64,000 nt of DNA from Faecalibacterium sp. I4-3-84 (GTDB lineage Bacteria; Bacillota; Clostridia; Oscillospirales; Ruminococcaceae), in the NCBI RefSeq assembly GCF_023347255.1, contig NZ_CP094466.1, forward strand, positions 2,852,001 to 2,916,000. The letters run 5' to 3'. Below are positions 1 to 8,974 of this stretch, in pieces. The first letter of the stretch is position 1, and the number at the start of each line of letters is the position of its first letter. Made by a program: the position numbers and the translations under genes. The notes beneath the pieces were generated by a model. That model ran no database searches, was not told where the DNA came from, and saw only the letters and a list, made by a program, of their open reading frames with translations.

Positions 1-1265
1 CGTTGCTGGAAGAGGTGGGCCTTGCGGGCAAACCGGTCACCGCAGAAAATGTCAGCTACGCCATTGCGCCCCGCATCAATGCGGCTGGCCGCATGGACAA
101 CGCTGTTACGGCTTTGCAGCTGGTGATGTGTGAGGACCCGGACCGCGCCGCAGAGCTGGCCCATAAACTGAACGAGATCAATACAAAGCGTCAGGAGACA
201 GAGCTGCAGATCTTCAAGGCCGCGCAGGAACTGCTGGAACAGGAACCGGAGCGGCTGGAAGACCGCGTGATGCTGCTGTGGGGCCGCGATTGGCACCCCG
301 GTGTCATTGGCATCGTGGCATCCCGGCTGGTGGAACGCACCGGCCGGCCTGTGATCGTGGTGACGATCGACGAGCACGGCGAATGCAAGGGCAGCGGACG
401 CAGCGTGCAGGGCTTCAATCTGCATGCCTGCATTGGTGCCTGCGCAGATCTGCTCATCCGCTACGGCGGCCATGCCATGGCTGCGGGCCTTTCGGTGCGG
501 GAAGAAAATCTGCCCGCTCTGCGCCGCCGCCTGAACGACTGGGCAGCACGGGAATGCCCGGTGCTGCATACCACCCCGCTGGAGTGCGACCTGCCCATCC
601 ATCTGGACCGTGTGACCGTGGAAAGTGTGCGGAAGCTCGACCAGCTGGCTCCCTATGGGGCCGAGAACCCGACCCCGGTGTTCCTTTTGCAGAACGCCGT
701 GCTGGATGGGGTATACCCGGTATCGGAGGGCAGGCACAGCCGCCTGCGCCTGCGGCAGGGCAATGCCAGCGTGTATGCCGTGTGGTTCGGCATGCCGCCG
801 GAACAGCTGCCCTATGCCATGGGCGATGTGGTGGATGCTGCGCTGAACCTTTCGGTCTACGATTCGCCCCGGGGCGCACAGCTTTCGGGCCGCATTCTGG
901 ACCTGCACCCGGCAGGGCTGGGCACAAAGCTTGCGGAGCAGGCTGCTTTTGTAGCGGCGCTGCGCCGCGGCACACCCCTGACCGAGGAACAGAAAAAGCT
1001 TATTACGCCTGAGCGCAGTGATATCGTCACAGTGTACCGTGAGCTGCAGGCGCGCCGCTGGCACGCAGAAGATCTGCAGCCGCTGTGCGCAAAACTGGGC
1101 GAGGAAAATACAGGCAAAACGCTGGTGGCGGTCACGGCTCTGGAACAGGTGGGACTGATCGCCACGGTGGAAAAGGGCGGAGCAAAGTATCTGGATCTTG
1201 TGCCTGCACAGGGCAAAAAGAACCTTGCGGATGCCCCGGTCCTGAAATGTTTGGAGGGAATGTAA
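1..1265 (+). CDS. recJ: RecJ single-stranded-DNA exonuclease, C-terminal part
   Basis: This is the 3' part of a gene that begins before the window; the frame is open from base 3. RecJ degrades single-stranded DNA 5' to 3' in recombinational and mismatch repair. The visible protein carries the RecJ signature IAPRINAAGRMD near its start and the DHHA1-type motif GGHAMAAGLS about 130 residues further on, followed by the OB-fold and a C-terminal extension. The N-terminal DHH catalytic motifs lie outside the window. relA starts one base after the stop codon, so the two are probably cotranscribed. The identification is firm; only completeness is uncertain. Confidence 0.93.
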   Translation, partial: LLEEVGLAGKPVTAENVSYAIAPRINAAGRMDNAVTALQLVMCEDPDRAAELAHKLNEINTKRQETELQIFKAAQELLEQEPERLEDRVMLLWGRDWHPGVIGIVASRLVERTGRPVIVVTIDEHGECKGSGRSVQGFNLHACIGACADLLIRYGGHAMAAGLSVREENLPALRRRLNDWAARECPVLHTTPLECDLPIHLDRVTVESVRKLDQLAPYGAENPTPVFLLQNAVLDGVYPVSEGRHSRLRLRQGNASVYAVWFGMPPEQLPYAMGDVVDAALNLSVYDSPRGAQLSGRILDLHPAGLGTKLAEQAAFVAALRRGTPLTEEQKKLITPERSDIVTVYRELQARRWHAEDLQPLCAKLGEENTGKTLVAVTALEQVGLIATVEKGGAKYLDLVPAQGKKNLADAPVLKCLEGM

Positions 1266-1266
1266 A

Positions 1267-3606
1267 ATGCCAGAGGGAAAGAAAACTGCTGTCCCGGCAC
1301 CGAAGCCTGTGCGGGAAGAGGATCTCTACTCCGCAAAGACCCACCTGCATCAGCCGGTACCGGTGCAGGAAACGGCTACCGTTTCTGCAACAGCACAGCT
1401 GGCCGATGCACCGGAAGGAACTCTGCCTTCGGAGGTGCGGCCGGAGATCGTTACCTGGGAAAAGCTGTGTGAGGCCATCAAGGCCAGCGGCCGCTCCTAC
1501 AATATGGAGATGATCGAAAAGGCATATGACCTTGCCAACACTGCCCACAAGGGGGTGTGCCGCCGCAGCGGCGAGCCGTATATCTGCCATCCGCTGGCTG
1601 TGGCACGACTGGTGCTGGACCTTGGTATGGACTCCGAGAGCATTGCTGCGGCCCTGCTGCACGATGTGGTGGAGGACACTCCCACTACACTGGACGACCT
1701 GAAAGCCGCCTTTGGCGAGGAAGTTGCCCTGCTGGTGGACGGCGTGACCAAGCTGACCAAAATCCAGTTCTCTAACATTGAGGAACTGCAGGCTGAAAAC
1801 CTGCGCAAGATGCTGCTGGCCATGAGCCGCGATGTGCGCGTGATGATCATTAAGCTGTGCGACCGGCTGCACAACATGCGCACCGGTGATGCATGGCCGG
1901 AACAGAAGCGCCGCGATAAAGCCCGCGAGACCATGGAGGTGTATGCCCCCATCGCCAACCGTCTGGGCATCCTGAACGTGAAGGAAGAGCTGGAGGACCG
2001 CAGCCTGCATTACCTTGACCCTGTGGGCTACGAGGAGATCAGCCGGATGCTCAGTGAGCGTGCAGGCGAGGAGTTCCTTGCAAAGGTGTCCGGTGTGATC
2101 GAGCGGCGGCTGGCCGAAAGCGGTATTGAGGGCGCTACCATCAAGCGCCGCGTCAAGAGTATTTACGGCATCTATCGCAAGACCATTATGCAGAACAAGT
2201 CCTTTGATGAGATCTACGATATCTATGCGGTGCGTGTCATTCTGGATACGCTGGCCGAGTGCTACAGCACTCTGGGCCTCATCCACGATATGTACCATCC
2301 GCTGCCCAACCGCTTCAAGGACTATATCTCCACTCCCAAGCCCAATGGCTACCAGAGCCTGCACACCACCGTCATCGGCCACGAGGGCATCCCCTTTGAG
2401 GTGCAGATCCGCACCCGCAAGATGGACGAGCAGGCCGAGTACGGCGTTGCGGCCCACTGGAAGTATAAAGAAGGTCTGGATGGCCACGACAAGCTGGACG
2501 AACGTCTGGCATGGGTGAGCCAGCTGTTGGAAAACCAGCGCGTCAGCGAGGATTCCGGCAATCTGCTGCACGACCTCAAGAGCGACCTGCTGCCGGAGGA
2601 AGTGTTTGCCTTTACCCCCAAGGGCGATGTCATCAACCTGCCCACCGGCGCTACCTGCATCGATTTTGCCTATGCGATCCATTCGGCGGTGGGCAACCGC
2701 ATGGTGGGCTGCAAGGTGAACAACCGCATGGTGCCCATCGACCACATCGTTTCCACCGGCGAGATCATCGAAGTGATCCTTGGCCCGGCGGACAAAGGCC
2801 CCAGCCGCGACTGGCTCAAGATCGTGCGCACCAGCGAAGCGAAGAGCAAGATCCGAAACTGGTTCAAAAAGATGCGCCGCGAGGAAAATATCACGCAGGG
2901 ACGTGATGCGCTGGCCCGTGAGCTGCGCAGGGAAATGATCATCATTCCGGACGACCAGCTGGACGATTTTATCAACAGCTGTTCCCGCCGCCTGCGCCAG
3001 AACAATGCCGAGGAGCTTTATGCCGCCATCGGCTACGGCGGCATGACCATTGCCAACTGCCTGCCCAAGCTCAAGGAGGAGTGGCAGAAGCTGAAAACTT
3101 CGGAGGAAAAGGCCGGGGAAGACCTGCCTAAGGTGGATCTGAGCCGTGTGCACGCTACCGACGGCGTGGTGGTGGAAGGCTTCGATAACACCCCCATCAA
3201 GTTTGCCAAGTGCTGCAGCCCGCTGCCGGGCGACCCCATCGTGGGCTTTATCACCCGCGGCTTTGGCGTTTCCATCCACAAGCAGAGCTGCGTGAACGCC
3301 ATTTCCAGCATGAAGGATCCCACCAATGCCCCCCGCTGGGTCAAGGCGTACTGGGCCGACAGCGTCAAGGACAGCTATAAGGCCGGCATTGAGATCATCG
3401 CGCTGAACCGCAACGAGCTGCTGCAGGATGTGCTGGCTGCGCTGGCGGATATCCGGGTGCCCATCTATGCGGTGAACGCCCGTCAGGTGGAAAACAACTG
3501 CGCTATGGTCAGCCTGACCATCGGCATCAACAATACCGAGCACCTCAACCGTGTGGTCGCAAGACTTTCCAAGGTGAAGGACGTGCTCAAGGTGACAAGG
3601 AGCTAA
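1267..3606 (+). CDS. relA: Bifunctional (p)ppGpp synthetase/hydrolase RelA/SpoT
   Basis: Rel makes and degrades the stringent-response alarmone (p)ppGpp. The 779 residues show an N-terminal extension of about 60 residues rich in Pro/Val, then the HD hydrolase domain with HDVVED at residues 132-137. The synthetase domain follows (RFKDYISTPKPNGYQSLHT), then a TGS domain (VFAFTPKGDVINLPTGAT) and a C-terminal ACT domain. An intact HD motif together with the synthetase motifs indicates a bifunctional long Rel rather than a synthetase-only RelA. The extension is longer than usual for the family, whose hydrolase normally begins close to the N-terminus. The gene follows recJ by one base and precedes dtd by three. 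Confidence 0.96.
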   Translation: MPEGKKTAVPAPKPVREEDLYSAKTHLHQPVPVQETATVSATAQLADAPEGTLPSEVRPEIVTWEKLCEAIKASGRSYNMEMIEKAYDLANTAHKGVCRRSGEPYICHPLAVARLVLDLGMDSESIAAALLHDVVEDTPTTLDDLKAAFGEEVALLVDGVTKLTKIQFSNIEELQAENLRKMLLAMSRDVRVMIIKLCDRLHNMRTGDAWPEQKRRDKARETMEVYAPIANRLGILNVKEELEDRSLHYLDPVGYEEISRMLSERAGEEFLAKVSGVIERRLAESGIEGATIKRRVKSIYGIYRKTIMQNKSFDEIYDIYAVRVILDTLAECYSTLGLIHDMYHPLPNRFKDYISTPKPNGYQSLHTTVIGHEGIPFEVQIRTRKMDEQAEYGVAAHWKYKEGLDGHDKLDERLAWVSQLLENQRVSEDSGNLLHDLKSDLLPEEVFAFTPKGDVINLPTGATCIDFAYAIHSAVGNRMVGCKVNNRMVPIDHIVSTGEIIEVILGPADKGPSRDWLKIVRTSEAKSKIRNWFKKMRREENITQGRDALARELRREMIIIPDDQLDDFINSCSRRLRQNNAEELYAAIGYGGMTIANCLPKLKEEWQKLKTSEEKAGEDLPKVDLSRVHATDGVVVEGFDNTPIKFAKCCSPLPGDPIVGFITRGFGVSIHKQSCVNAISSMKDPTNAPRWVKAYWADSVKDSYKAGIEIIALNRNELLQDVLAALADIRVPIYAVNARQVENNCAMVSLTIGINNTEHLNRVVARLSKVKDVLKVTRS

Positions 3607-3609
3607 AAC

Positions 3610-4071
3610 ATGCGTGCAGTCATTCAGGCGGTGTCTTCCGCCAGTGTGCGGGTAAACGGCGATGAGCCGCGGGCCATCGGGCCGGGCCTTATGATCCTGC
3701 TGGGTGTCAGGGATACCGACAGTCTGGACATCGTGCCCAAGCTTGCCGATAAATGCGCGGGCCTGCGCATCTTTCCGGACGCAGAGGGCAAGCTGAATCT
3801 CAGCGCAAAGGACCTTGGCTATTCGGCTCTGGTGGTGAGCCAGTTCACCCTTTACGGCGACACGAAAAAAGGCTACCGGCCCAGCTTTATCAAGGCCGCA
3901 AAGCCGCCGCTCTCCGTGGATGCTTACGAGCTGTTCCTTGCAGAGATGAACAAACAGGGCCTGAAGGATGTTCAGCACGGCGAGTTTGGCGCGGACATGC
4001 AGGTGGCTCTTGTGAACGAAGGACCCTGCACCATTATCATCGATACCGACGAGTGGAAGAAAAAGGAGTGA
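3610..4071 (+). CDS. dtd: D-aminoacyl-tRNA deacylase
   Basis: DTD hydrolyses the ester bond of D-amino acids (and glycine) mischarged on tRNA, a proofreading step in translation. The protein is 153 residues, the normal family length. It starts MRAVIQAVSSASV and carries the conserved SQFTLYGDTKKGYRPSF block and the C-terminal NEGPCT segment, a variant of the family's N-x-G-P-x-T motif. The Cys in that motif is slightly unusual. The relA-dtd-hydrolase-hemZ order is common in Clostridia. It starts three bases after relA, so it is translated from the same message. Confidence 0.95.
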   Translation: MRAVIQAVSSASVRVNGDEPRAIGPGLMILLGVRDTDSLDIVPKLADKCAGLRIFPDAEGKLNLSAKDLGYSALVVSQFTLYGDTKKGYRPSFIKAAKPPLSVDAYELFLAEMNKQGLKDVQHGEFGADMQVALVNEGPCTIIIDTDEWKKKE

Positions 4072-4076
4072 CCGCC

Positions 4077-4694
4077 ATGCAGACTTTTCATATTCCGGGC
4101 GCTGCGCCGCTGTATACCAATACCTTCCTGCTCATTTCCGACGCAGGCCATGCCGTGGTCATTGACCCGGCGGCAGATGCGCAGACCTACGATAAAATTT
4201 TAAAGGAAAACAATGCGCAGCTCACCACCATCCTGTGCACCCACGGCCACTACGACCATGTGGGCAGCGCCGAAGCCTTGCGCACCGAGTGGAACGCAAA
4301 GCTCTACTGTGAGGCTGCCGACCTTGCAGGCGACCGCATGTATCCGCTGAGCGCAGCGGACTGCGGCTACGCAGAAGGGGAGACTGTCTCGGTAGACGAG
4401 CTGCAGTTCACGGTCTGGCACACGCCCGGCCATACGCCCGGCGGCGTGGTGCTGCTGTGCGGCGAGTATCTCTTCTGCGGCGACACCCTGTTTGCAGGCA
4501 GCATCGGCCGTACCGATCTGGAGGGCGGCAGCAGTGCACAGATGGCCGAGAGTCTGCGTAAACTGGCAAAGCTGCCCATCCCGCGCGGCACGCAGGTGCT
4601 GCCCGGCCATGGCGAGTTCTCCACCTTTGGCGATGAACTGGACAACAATTACTATATCCGCAGCGCTCTGCGCGGCAACAATGATTTATTTTAA
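4077..4694 (+). CDS. Metallo-beta-lactamase-fold hydrolase (glyoxalase II-like)
   Basis: A 205-residue zinc hydrolase of the glyoxalase II/YcbL group. It has the metal motif THGHYDH, a later HTPGHTPGG histidine, the GDTLFAGSIGRTD segment that supplies the bridging Asp, and a terminal LPGHGE. I place the start at ATG 4077, five bases after the dtd stop, because AAGGAG at 4063-4068 sits correctly before it and MQTFHIPGAAPLYTN matches family N-termini. The open frame extends upstream inside dtd, but that part is not protein-like. The substrate is unknown; small thioesters such as S-lactoylglutathione analogues are typical of the family. Confidence 0.9.
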   Translation: MQTFHIPGAAPLYTNTFLLISDAGHAVVIDPAADAQTYDKILKENNAQLTTILCTHGHYDHVGSAEALRTEWNAKLYCEAADLAGDRMYPLSAADCGYAEGETVSVDELQFTVWHTPGHTPGGVVLLCGEYLFCGDTLFAGSIGRTDLEGGSSAQMAESLRKLAKLPIPRGTQVLPGHGEFSTFGDELDNNYYIRSALRGNNDLF

Positions 4695-4706
4695 AGAGTG
4701 AACAAC

Positions 4707-6176
4707 ATGAAGATTTATATTACCGGCCTGCCTTCCGGCTACGAAGTGGAGCATCTGGTGCGTTTGTTTTACCCCATGGCACCGCTCACCCTCACCCCGC
4801 CGGAGAACGCCGAGGACTGCGTCTGGGCAGAAAAAACGCCGGACGGCCTGCATGCACTGGTGCGTCAGGACGGCAGAAGTGCTGAACGACACGCACCGCT
4901 GCCTGCGCCTGTGGAACAGGGCGGCGAGACCCCGGAATTCAGCCTTGCCAGCCTGACCTATGATCTGCTGCGGGATTGGACCGGCATCCGCCCGCCATGG
5001 GGCAAAATGACCGGTGTGCGCCCGGTGCGGCTCATCCACGACAAGCGCGCCGCAGGCTGGACGGAAGCGGAGATCGACCACTTTTTCCTTGACCGGTTCG
5101 ACTGCTCCCAGCAGAAATACCAGATGGCCAAGGCCATTGCCGACCTGCAGGAGCCGATTTTGAAAGTGGGCAATGAACCCGGGACCTACAGCCTGTACAT
5201 CGGCATCCCGTTCTGCCCGTCCCGGTGCAGCTACTGCAGCTTTGTCAGCTGCAATCTGGACCGCGACCGCAAGATGGTGCAGCCCTATGTGGACTGCCTG
5301 TGCAAAGAGGTGGAAGAGATCCGCATTCAGGCAGAAAAGGCGGGGCTTACCCTTTGCAGCATCTACATTGGCGGCGGCACGCCCACCAGCCTGTCTGCCG
5401 ACCAGCTGCGGCAGCTGATGGGCACGGTCCGGGCGAATTTTGACCTCTCGAAGGTCGTGGAATATACGGTGGAGGCAGGCCGTCCGGACTGCACGGATGC
5501 CGAAAAGCTGGCGGTCATCAAGGAATACGGCGCTACCCGCATCTCCATCAACCCGCAGACCTTCTCGGACGAGGTGCTGGCGGGCATTGGGCGCAAGCAC
5601 TCGGCGCAGGACATTCTGGACTGCTATGCCGAAGCGCGCAAGGCCGGTCATGATGATATCAACATGGACCTGATCGCCGGTCTGCCCGGCGATACGGTGG
5701 AAAGTTTTGAGCGCAGCCTGCGGCAGGCCATCGCGCTGGACCCGGAGAACATCACCGTGCACACCCTCACCCTCAAGCGCGCTTCCCGCATCGTCATTGA
5801 GGACCAGAAGGAGAACGACTACGCCGATGTAGCCGCCATGCTGGAAAAGTGCCATCTGCTGGCCGAGGCGGGTTATCGGCCCTACTACCTCTACCGCCAG
5901 AAGAATACCTTGCAGAACCTGGAAAACGTGGGCTGGTGCAAGCCGGGCCACGAGGGATATTACAACATCTATATCATGGAGGAAGTCCAGACCATCCTCT
6001 CCGCCGGTGCAGGCGGCAGCACCAAGCTGGTGGCCGACGGCGGCAAACGGATGCAGCGCATTTTCAATTTTAAGTATCCGAACGAATATATCCAGCGTTT
6101 TGCGGAGGTGCTGGAACGCAAAAAAGGAGTGGCTGATTTTTATGATCACGATTTGGGTACCCAAACGTCTGGTTGA
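4707..6176 (+). CDS. hemZ: Coproporphyrinogen III dehydrogenase-like radical SAM protein HemZ
   Basis: HemZ-type radical SAM enzymes are related to HemN, which oxidatively decarboxylates coproporphyrinogen III in heme synthesis; HemW relatives act as heme chaperones. The 489 residues contain the 4Fe-4S/SAM motif CPSRCSYC at about residues 170-177, then IGGGTP and a HemN-like C-terminal half. Roughly 150 residues precede the radical SAM core, as in Clostridia HemZ. I choose ATG 4707 over GTG 4698 because AAAGAG lies about eight bases before it. With no other heme genes nearby, the true substrate is an inference. Confidence 0.88.
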   Translation: MKIYITGLPSGYEVEHLVRLFYPMAPLTLTPPENAEDCVWAEKTPDGLHALVRQDGRSAERHAPLPAPVEQGGETPEFSLASLTYDLLRDWTGIRPPWGKMTGVRPVRLIHDKRAAGWTEAEIDHFFLDRFDCSQQKYQMAKAIADLQEPILKVGNEPGTYSLYIGIPFCPSRCSYCSFVSCNLDRDRKMVQPYVDCLCKEVEEIRIQAEKAGLTLCSIYIGGGTPTSLSADQLRQLMGTVRANFDLSKVVEYTVEAGRPDCTDAEKLAVIKEYGATRISINPQTFSDEVLAGIGRKHSAQDILDCYAEARKAGHDDINMDLIAGLPGDTVESFERSLRQAIALDPENITVHTLTLKRASRIVIEDQKENDYADVAAMLEKCHLLAEAGYRPYYLYRQKNTLQNLENVGWCKPGHEGYYNIYIMEEVQTILSAGAGGSTKLVADGGKRMQRIFNFKYPNEYIQRFAEVLERKKGVADFYDHDLGTQTSG

Positions 6177-7104
6177 GATCGATCTGTACAATGTGGCAGC
6201 CCGCAGCCCGCAGGCACTTGCCGACCTGAGTGAGCAGAGCTATGCCCAAAGGGTAGATTACGCCGCCCAGAAAGTGCAGCTTTCCGGCGCAAAGATCGTC
6301 ATGCTCACCGGCCCGTCGGCCAGCGGCAAGACCACCAGCGCCCACTGCATTGCAAAGGCTCTGCAAAAGCGCGGGACCCCGGCGCAGGTGGTCAGTCTGG
6401 ATAATTTCTTCAAAGGCGCAGAGTTCTATCCGCGCCTGCCGGACGGCACGCTGGACTACGAGAACCCCGATACGCTGGATCTGCCTCTCATCAAGCAGTG
6501 CCTGCGGGAGCTGAGCGAGACGGGCAAGACCGTGCTGCCCATCTACGATTTCTCTGCCGAAAAGCGCTCGGCAGAGGTGGAGCCCATCGACCTGCAGGGC
6601 GGTGTATGCATCGTGGAGGGCATCCATGCGCTGAACCCGGAGCTGACCGGCCTTGTAAAGGGCGACGACATCTACCGCATCTATGCAGGCCTGCGGGAGG
6701 AATACTGCATCGATGGCCGCCGCGTCATCAACACGCAGGATATCCGCCTGTGCCGCCGCACCCTGCGGGACGCTGCAGCGCGCGGCCGCAGCCCGGAAAA
6801 GACCCTTGCCATGTGGGACCGCGTGCTGGACGGTGAGACGCGGTATATCAAGGGCTTCAAGACCACGGCAGATTTTCTGCTGGATACCTCCTTTACCTAC
6901 GAGCTGGGCCTGATCTCCAAGCTGCTGGGCGTGGTGCGCCGTCAGTTCACGCTGGAAGGCCACAATGCAGAGCTGTGGGACGAGACAGCCCGCCGCTTTG
7001 AGCATGTGGCACCGCTGGAGCTGGAGCTGCTGCCGGAGGACAGCATGCTGCGGGAATTCTACGGCGGCGCAGCCGACCGCAGGGCACAGAATGCCGATGT
7101 GTGA
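6142..7104 (+). CDS. Uridine kinase-like P-loop nucleoside kinase
   Basis: A 320-residue kinase of the phosphoribulokinase/uridine kinase family. The Walker A motif is GPSASGKTTSA, followed by SLDNFFKGAEFYPR, typical of the nucleoside-binding region, and IVEGIHALNP. The start at ATG 6142 lies inside the last 35 bases of hemZ; AAGGAG at 6124-6129 is rather far upstream (about 12 bases), so translational coupling to hemZ is likely. Many Firmicutes relatives carry an N-terminal TGS/threonyl-tRNA-synthetase-like half; this one has only about 55 residues before the P-loop. Substrate (uridine/cytidine or another small alcohol) is inferred from the family only. Confidence 0.82.
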   Translation: MITIWVPKRLVEIDLYNVAARSPQALADLSEQSYAQRVDYAAQKVQLSGAKIVMLTGPSASGKTTSAHCIAKALQKRGTPAQVVSLDNFFKGAEFYPRLPDGTLDYENPDTLDLPLIKQCLRELSETGKTVLPIYDFSAEKRSAEVEPIDLQGGVCIVEGIHALNPELTGLVKGDDIYRIYAGLREEYCIDGRRVINTQDIRLCRRTLRDAAARGRSPEKTLAMWDRVLDGETRYIKGFKTTADFLLDTSFTYELGLISKLLGVVRRQFTLEGHNAELWDETARRFEHVAPLELELLPEDSMLREFYGGAADRRAQNADV

Positions 7105-7184
7105 ACTTATCGTGTAAATTTAGGCCGAATGCGAAAAAATTGTTTCCAAACCGGCACCGAACTGTAAAAAATGCGGTCCGTTCG

Positions 7185-7213
7185 TTGCAAATGAGCGGCT
7201 TGTGCGCTATAAT
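7185..7213 (+). promoter_or_regulatory. Sigma-A promoter of the zinc-ribbon gene
   Basis: TTGCAA (7185-7190), a 17-base spacer and a perfect TATAAT (7208-7213) lie about 60 bases before the start at 7274. The 169-base gap after the kinase gene supports a new transcription unit here. Confidence 0.75.
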
Positions 7214-7273
7214 GGAGATAACATCCGCACATGGCCCACGATAAACAGGCCGATAGTAAGAGAGGTGTCTTTT

Positions 7274-7708
7274 ATGGATTTCAATAAGATCAAGGAAATG
7301 GGTCTGGAATATGCCGAAAAAGGCAAGAACGCTGCGCTGGATCTGGCCGAAAAGGGCAAGACTCAGGCTTTGATCGTAAATGAGCAGGGCAAGCTGCTCA
7401 AGGCACAGCGCCAGTTGGGCGCACTGGTGTACAGTCTGGCCAAGGGCAAGGAAGAAAACCAGCCGCTGGTGGATAAGTATATCGAGATGATCGATAACAT
7501 CGAGCAGGAGATCGCCCGCCTGAAAGCATCCCTGACCCCGGCGGAAGCTGCCGAGGCGGAATATGTGGTGCACGAGGAAGTTCCTGCCGACCAGCCGGAA
7601 GCCCCTGCTGCCGAAGCTGCACCGGAAGAGCACAAAGCCTGCCCGCAGTGCGGTGCTCCCGTCTCGGACGATGCACTGTTCTGCAACAAGTGCGGTGCAC
7701 AGCTGTAA
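7274..7708 (+). CDS. Zinc-ribbon protein with N-terminal helical region
   Basis: A 144-residue cytoplasmic protein of unknown function. Residues 1-85 are charged and helical and contain two near-repeats (YAEKGKNAALDLAEKGKTQA). An Ala/Pro/Glu-rich linker follows. The last 25 residues form a zinc ribbon, CPQCGAPVSDDALFCNKCG, with two CxxC pairs. Such ribbons are common on Firmicutes regulatory or scaffold proteins but do not identify a partner. The start at ATG 7274 is set by AGAGGTG at 7261. The gene is monocistronic, between its own promoter and a terminator. Confidence 0.8.
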   Translation: MDFNKIKEMGLEYAEKGKNAALDLAEKGKTQALIVNEQGKLLKAQRQLGALVYSLAKGKEENQPLVDKYIEMIDNIEQEIARLKASLTPAEAAEAEYVVHEEVPADQPEAPAAEAAPEEHKACPQCGAPVSDDALFCNKCGAQL

Positions 7709-7723
7709 TAAAACGGTTCAGCA

Positions 7724-7761
7724 ACAGGGCGGCGCTCCCCACAGGGCACCGTCCTGTTTTT
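7724..7761 (+). terminator. Rho-independent terminator of the zinc-ribbon gene
   Basis: ACAGGGCGG (7724-7732) pairs with CCGTCCTGT (7749-7757), with one G-T wobble, and runs into a T tract. Confidence 0.75.
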
Positions 7762-7808
7762 GCGAGCGGAAAATGCAGGAGAAATGCGGGAAATTTGCGC
7801 ACTTTGTC

Positions 7809-7837
7809 TTGCAAAACTGCATGAGATGCGATACAAT
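7809..7837 (+). promoter_or_regulatory. Sigma-A promoter of the mazG operon
   Basis: TTGCAA (7809-7814), 17 bases, then TACAAT (7832-7837), ending about 30 bases before the mazG start. Confidence 0.75.
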
Positions 7838-7869
7838 ATACAGTATCTTTTACAAGGCAGGTGAGCGCT

Positions 7870-8580
7870 GTGCTGGACTGGCAGCCAAAGGCACCCTATA
7901 CGGCAGAGCAGCTGCTGGAAATTCTGCGTATCCTGCGGGACCCGGAGAACGGCTGTCCGTGGGATAAGGTACAGACCCATGCTTCCATCCGGAAGAACTT
8001 TCTGGAAGAGACCTGCGAAGCGCTGGAGGCCATTGATGCTGACGATCCGCAGTTGATGCAGGAAGAGCTGGGCGATGTGCTGATGCAGGTGGCGTTCCAC
8101 GCGGTGATCGAAGAAGAGCGCGGGCGCTTTACGTTTGAGGATGTCTGCCGTGAGGTGTGCGAGAAGCTGGTGTTCCGGCATCCGAACATCTTTGCGTCCT
8201 CGGCGGCACAAAATGCGGGTATAAACGGCTGGGATGCGCTCAAAAATAAGGAAAAGGGCCGCACCACTCTGGCTGATGAGCTGGGCACAGTGCCGGTTAC
8301 GCTGCCTGCTTTGATGCGTGCCCAGAAGCTGCAGAAGCGTGCCGACCGCTGCGGGACAGAGCAGTCTGTGCCGGAAACGGCACGGCAGGCTTTGCAGGCA
8401 GCACTGGACGGCTGGAACCGGGAACAGGACGCACAGGCGGCGGGAGAACTGCTGTTTGCTGCGGCCAATGCCATGCGGCTGGCAGGTGTGGACGCGGAGG
8501 AAGCGCTGACCTTTGCATCCAAGCGCTATTGTGCAGAACTGCTGGCGCAGAAAGAACAAAGCGGTACTCAGGTCGAGTGA
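7870..8580 (+). CDS. mazG: Nucleoside triphosphate pyrophosphohydrolase MazG
   Basis: MazG hydrolyses (d)NTPs to monophosphates and pyrophosphate, cleaning nucleotide pools and moderating (p)ppGpp stress. The 236-residue protein has the diagnostic CPWDKVQTH, the metal-binding EETCEALEAID helix and EELGDVLMQV, then a second, weaker MazG-like half. I take GTG 7870 as the start because AGGTGA at 7859-7864 is spaced five bases from it; GTG 7861 is possible but has no properly spaced ribosome site. It opens a gene order matching mazG(yabN)-yabO-yabP-yabQ-divIC-yabR of Bacillus, with HU inserted next. Confidence 0.93.
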   Translation: MLDWQPKAPYTAEQLLEILRILRDPENGCPWDKVQTHASIRKNFLEETCEALEAIDADDPQLMQEELGDVLMQVAFHAVIEEERGRFTFEDVCREVCEKLVFRHPNIFASSAAQNAGINGWDALKNKEKGRTTLADELGTVPVTLPALMRAQKLQKRADRCGTEQSVPETARQALQAALDGWNREQDAQAAGELLFAAANAMRLAGVDAEEALTFASKRYCAELLAQKEQSGTQVE

Positions 8581-8634
8581 CCTGCTCCGATAGAGAAAAA
8601 AGAACACCAAGTAACAAATCTGGAGGGTATTTTT

Positions 8635-8904
8635 ATGACGAAGACCGATCTGATCGCACAGGTTGCTGCGAACACTGAGATGAGCAAGAAGAGTGCTGAG
8701 CAGGCTGTCAATGCTGTGTTTGAAGCACTGAGCAAGGCCATGTCTGAGGGCGAAAAGATCACCATTTCCGGCTTTGGCACCTTTGAGGTGCGTGAGCGCG
8801 CCGAGCGTCAGGGCATCAACCCCCGCACCCGTGAGCCGATCACCATTGCCGCTTCCCGCAGCATCGTGTTCAAGCCCGGCAAGTCCCTGAAGGACACCCT
8901 GTAA
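8635..8904 (+). CDS. hup: Nucleoid protein HU
   Basis: An 89-residue DNA-bending protein of the HU/IHF family. It starts MTKTDLIAQVAANTEMSKK and carries the DNA-binding arm region FGTFEVRERAERQGINPRT, including the prolines that intercalate into the minor groove. The length is standard. A strong GGAGGG lies about ten bases upstream, in keeping with a highly expressed gene. Clostridia often place HU between mazG and the S4-domain gene. A strong terminator follows, so HU may make a discrete abundant message with partial read-through. Confidence 0.96.
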   Translation: MTKTDLIAQVAANTEMSKKSAEQAVNAVFEALSKAMSEGEKITISGFGTFEVRERAERQGINPRTREPITIAASRSIVFKPGKSLKDTL

Positions 8905-8917
8905 GCTGTATCTGCTT

Positions 8918-8956
8918 TGCCGCCGCTGCCTGCAAGAGGGTGCGGCGGCATTTTTT
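8918..8956 (+). terminator. Rho-independent terminator after HU
   Basis: TGCCGCCGC (8918-8926) pairs perfectly with GCGGCGGCA (8942-8950), followed by six T. It separates HU from rqcP, whose ATG is only 19 bases after the T tract. Confidence 0.85.
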
Positions 8957-8974
8957 GTAACAGGAGGAAGATCC

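Noticed and set aside
3753-4694. A longer version of the metallo-hydrolase beginning inside dtd
   Set aside because: The extra 108 residues have no family similarity, and a well-spaced ribosome site precedes ATG 4077.
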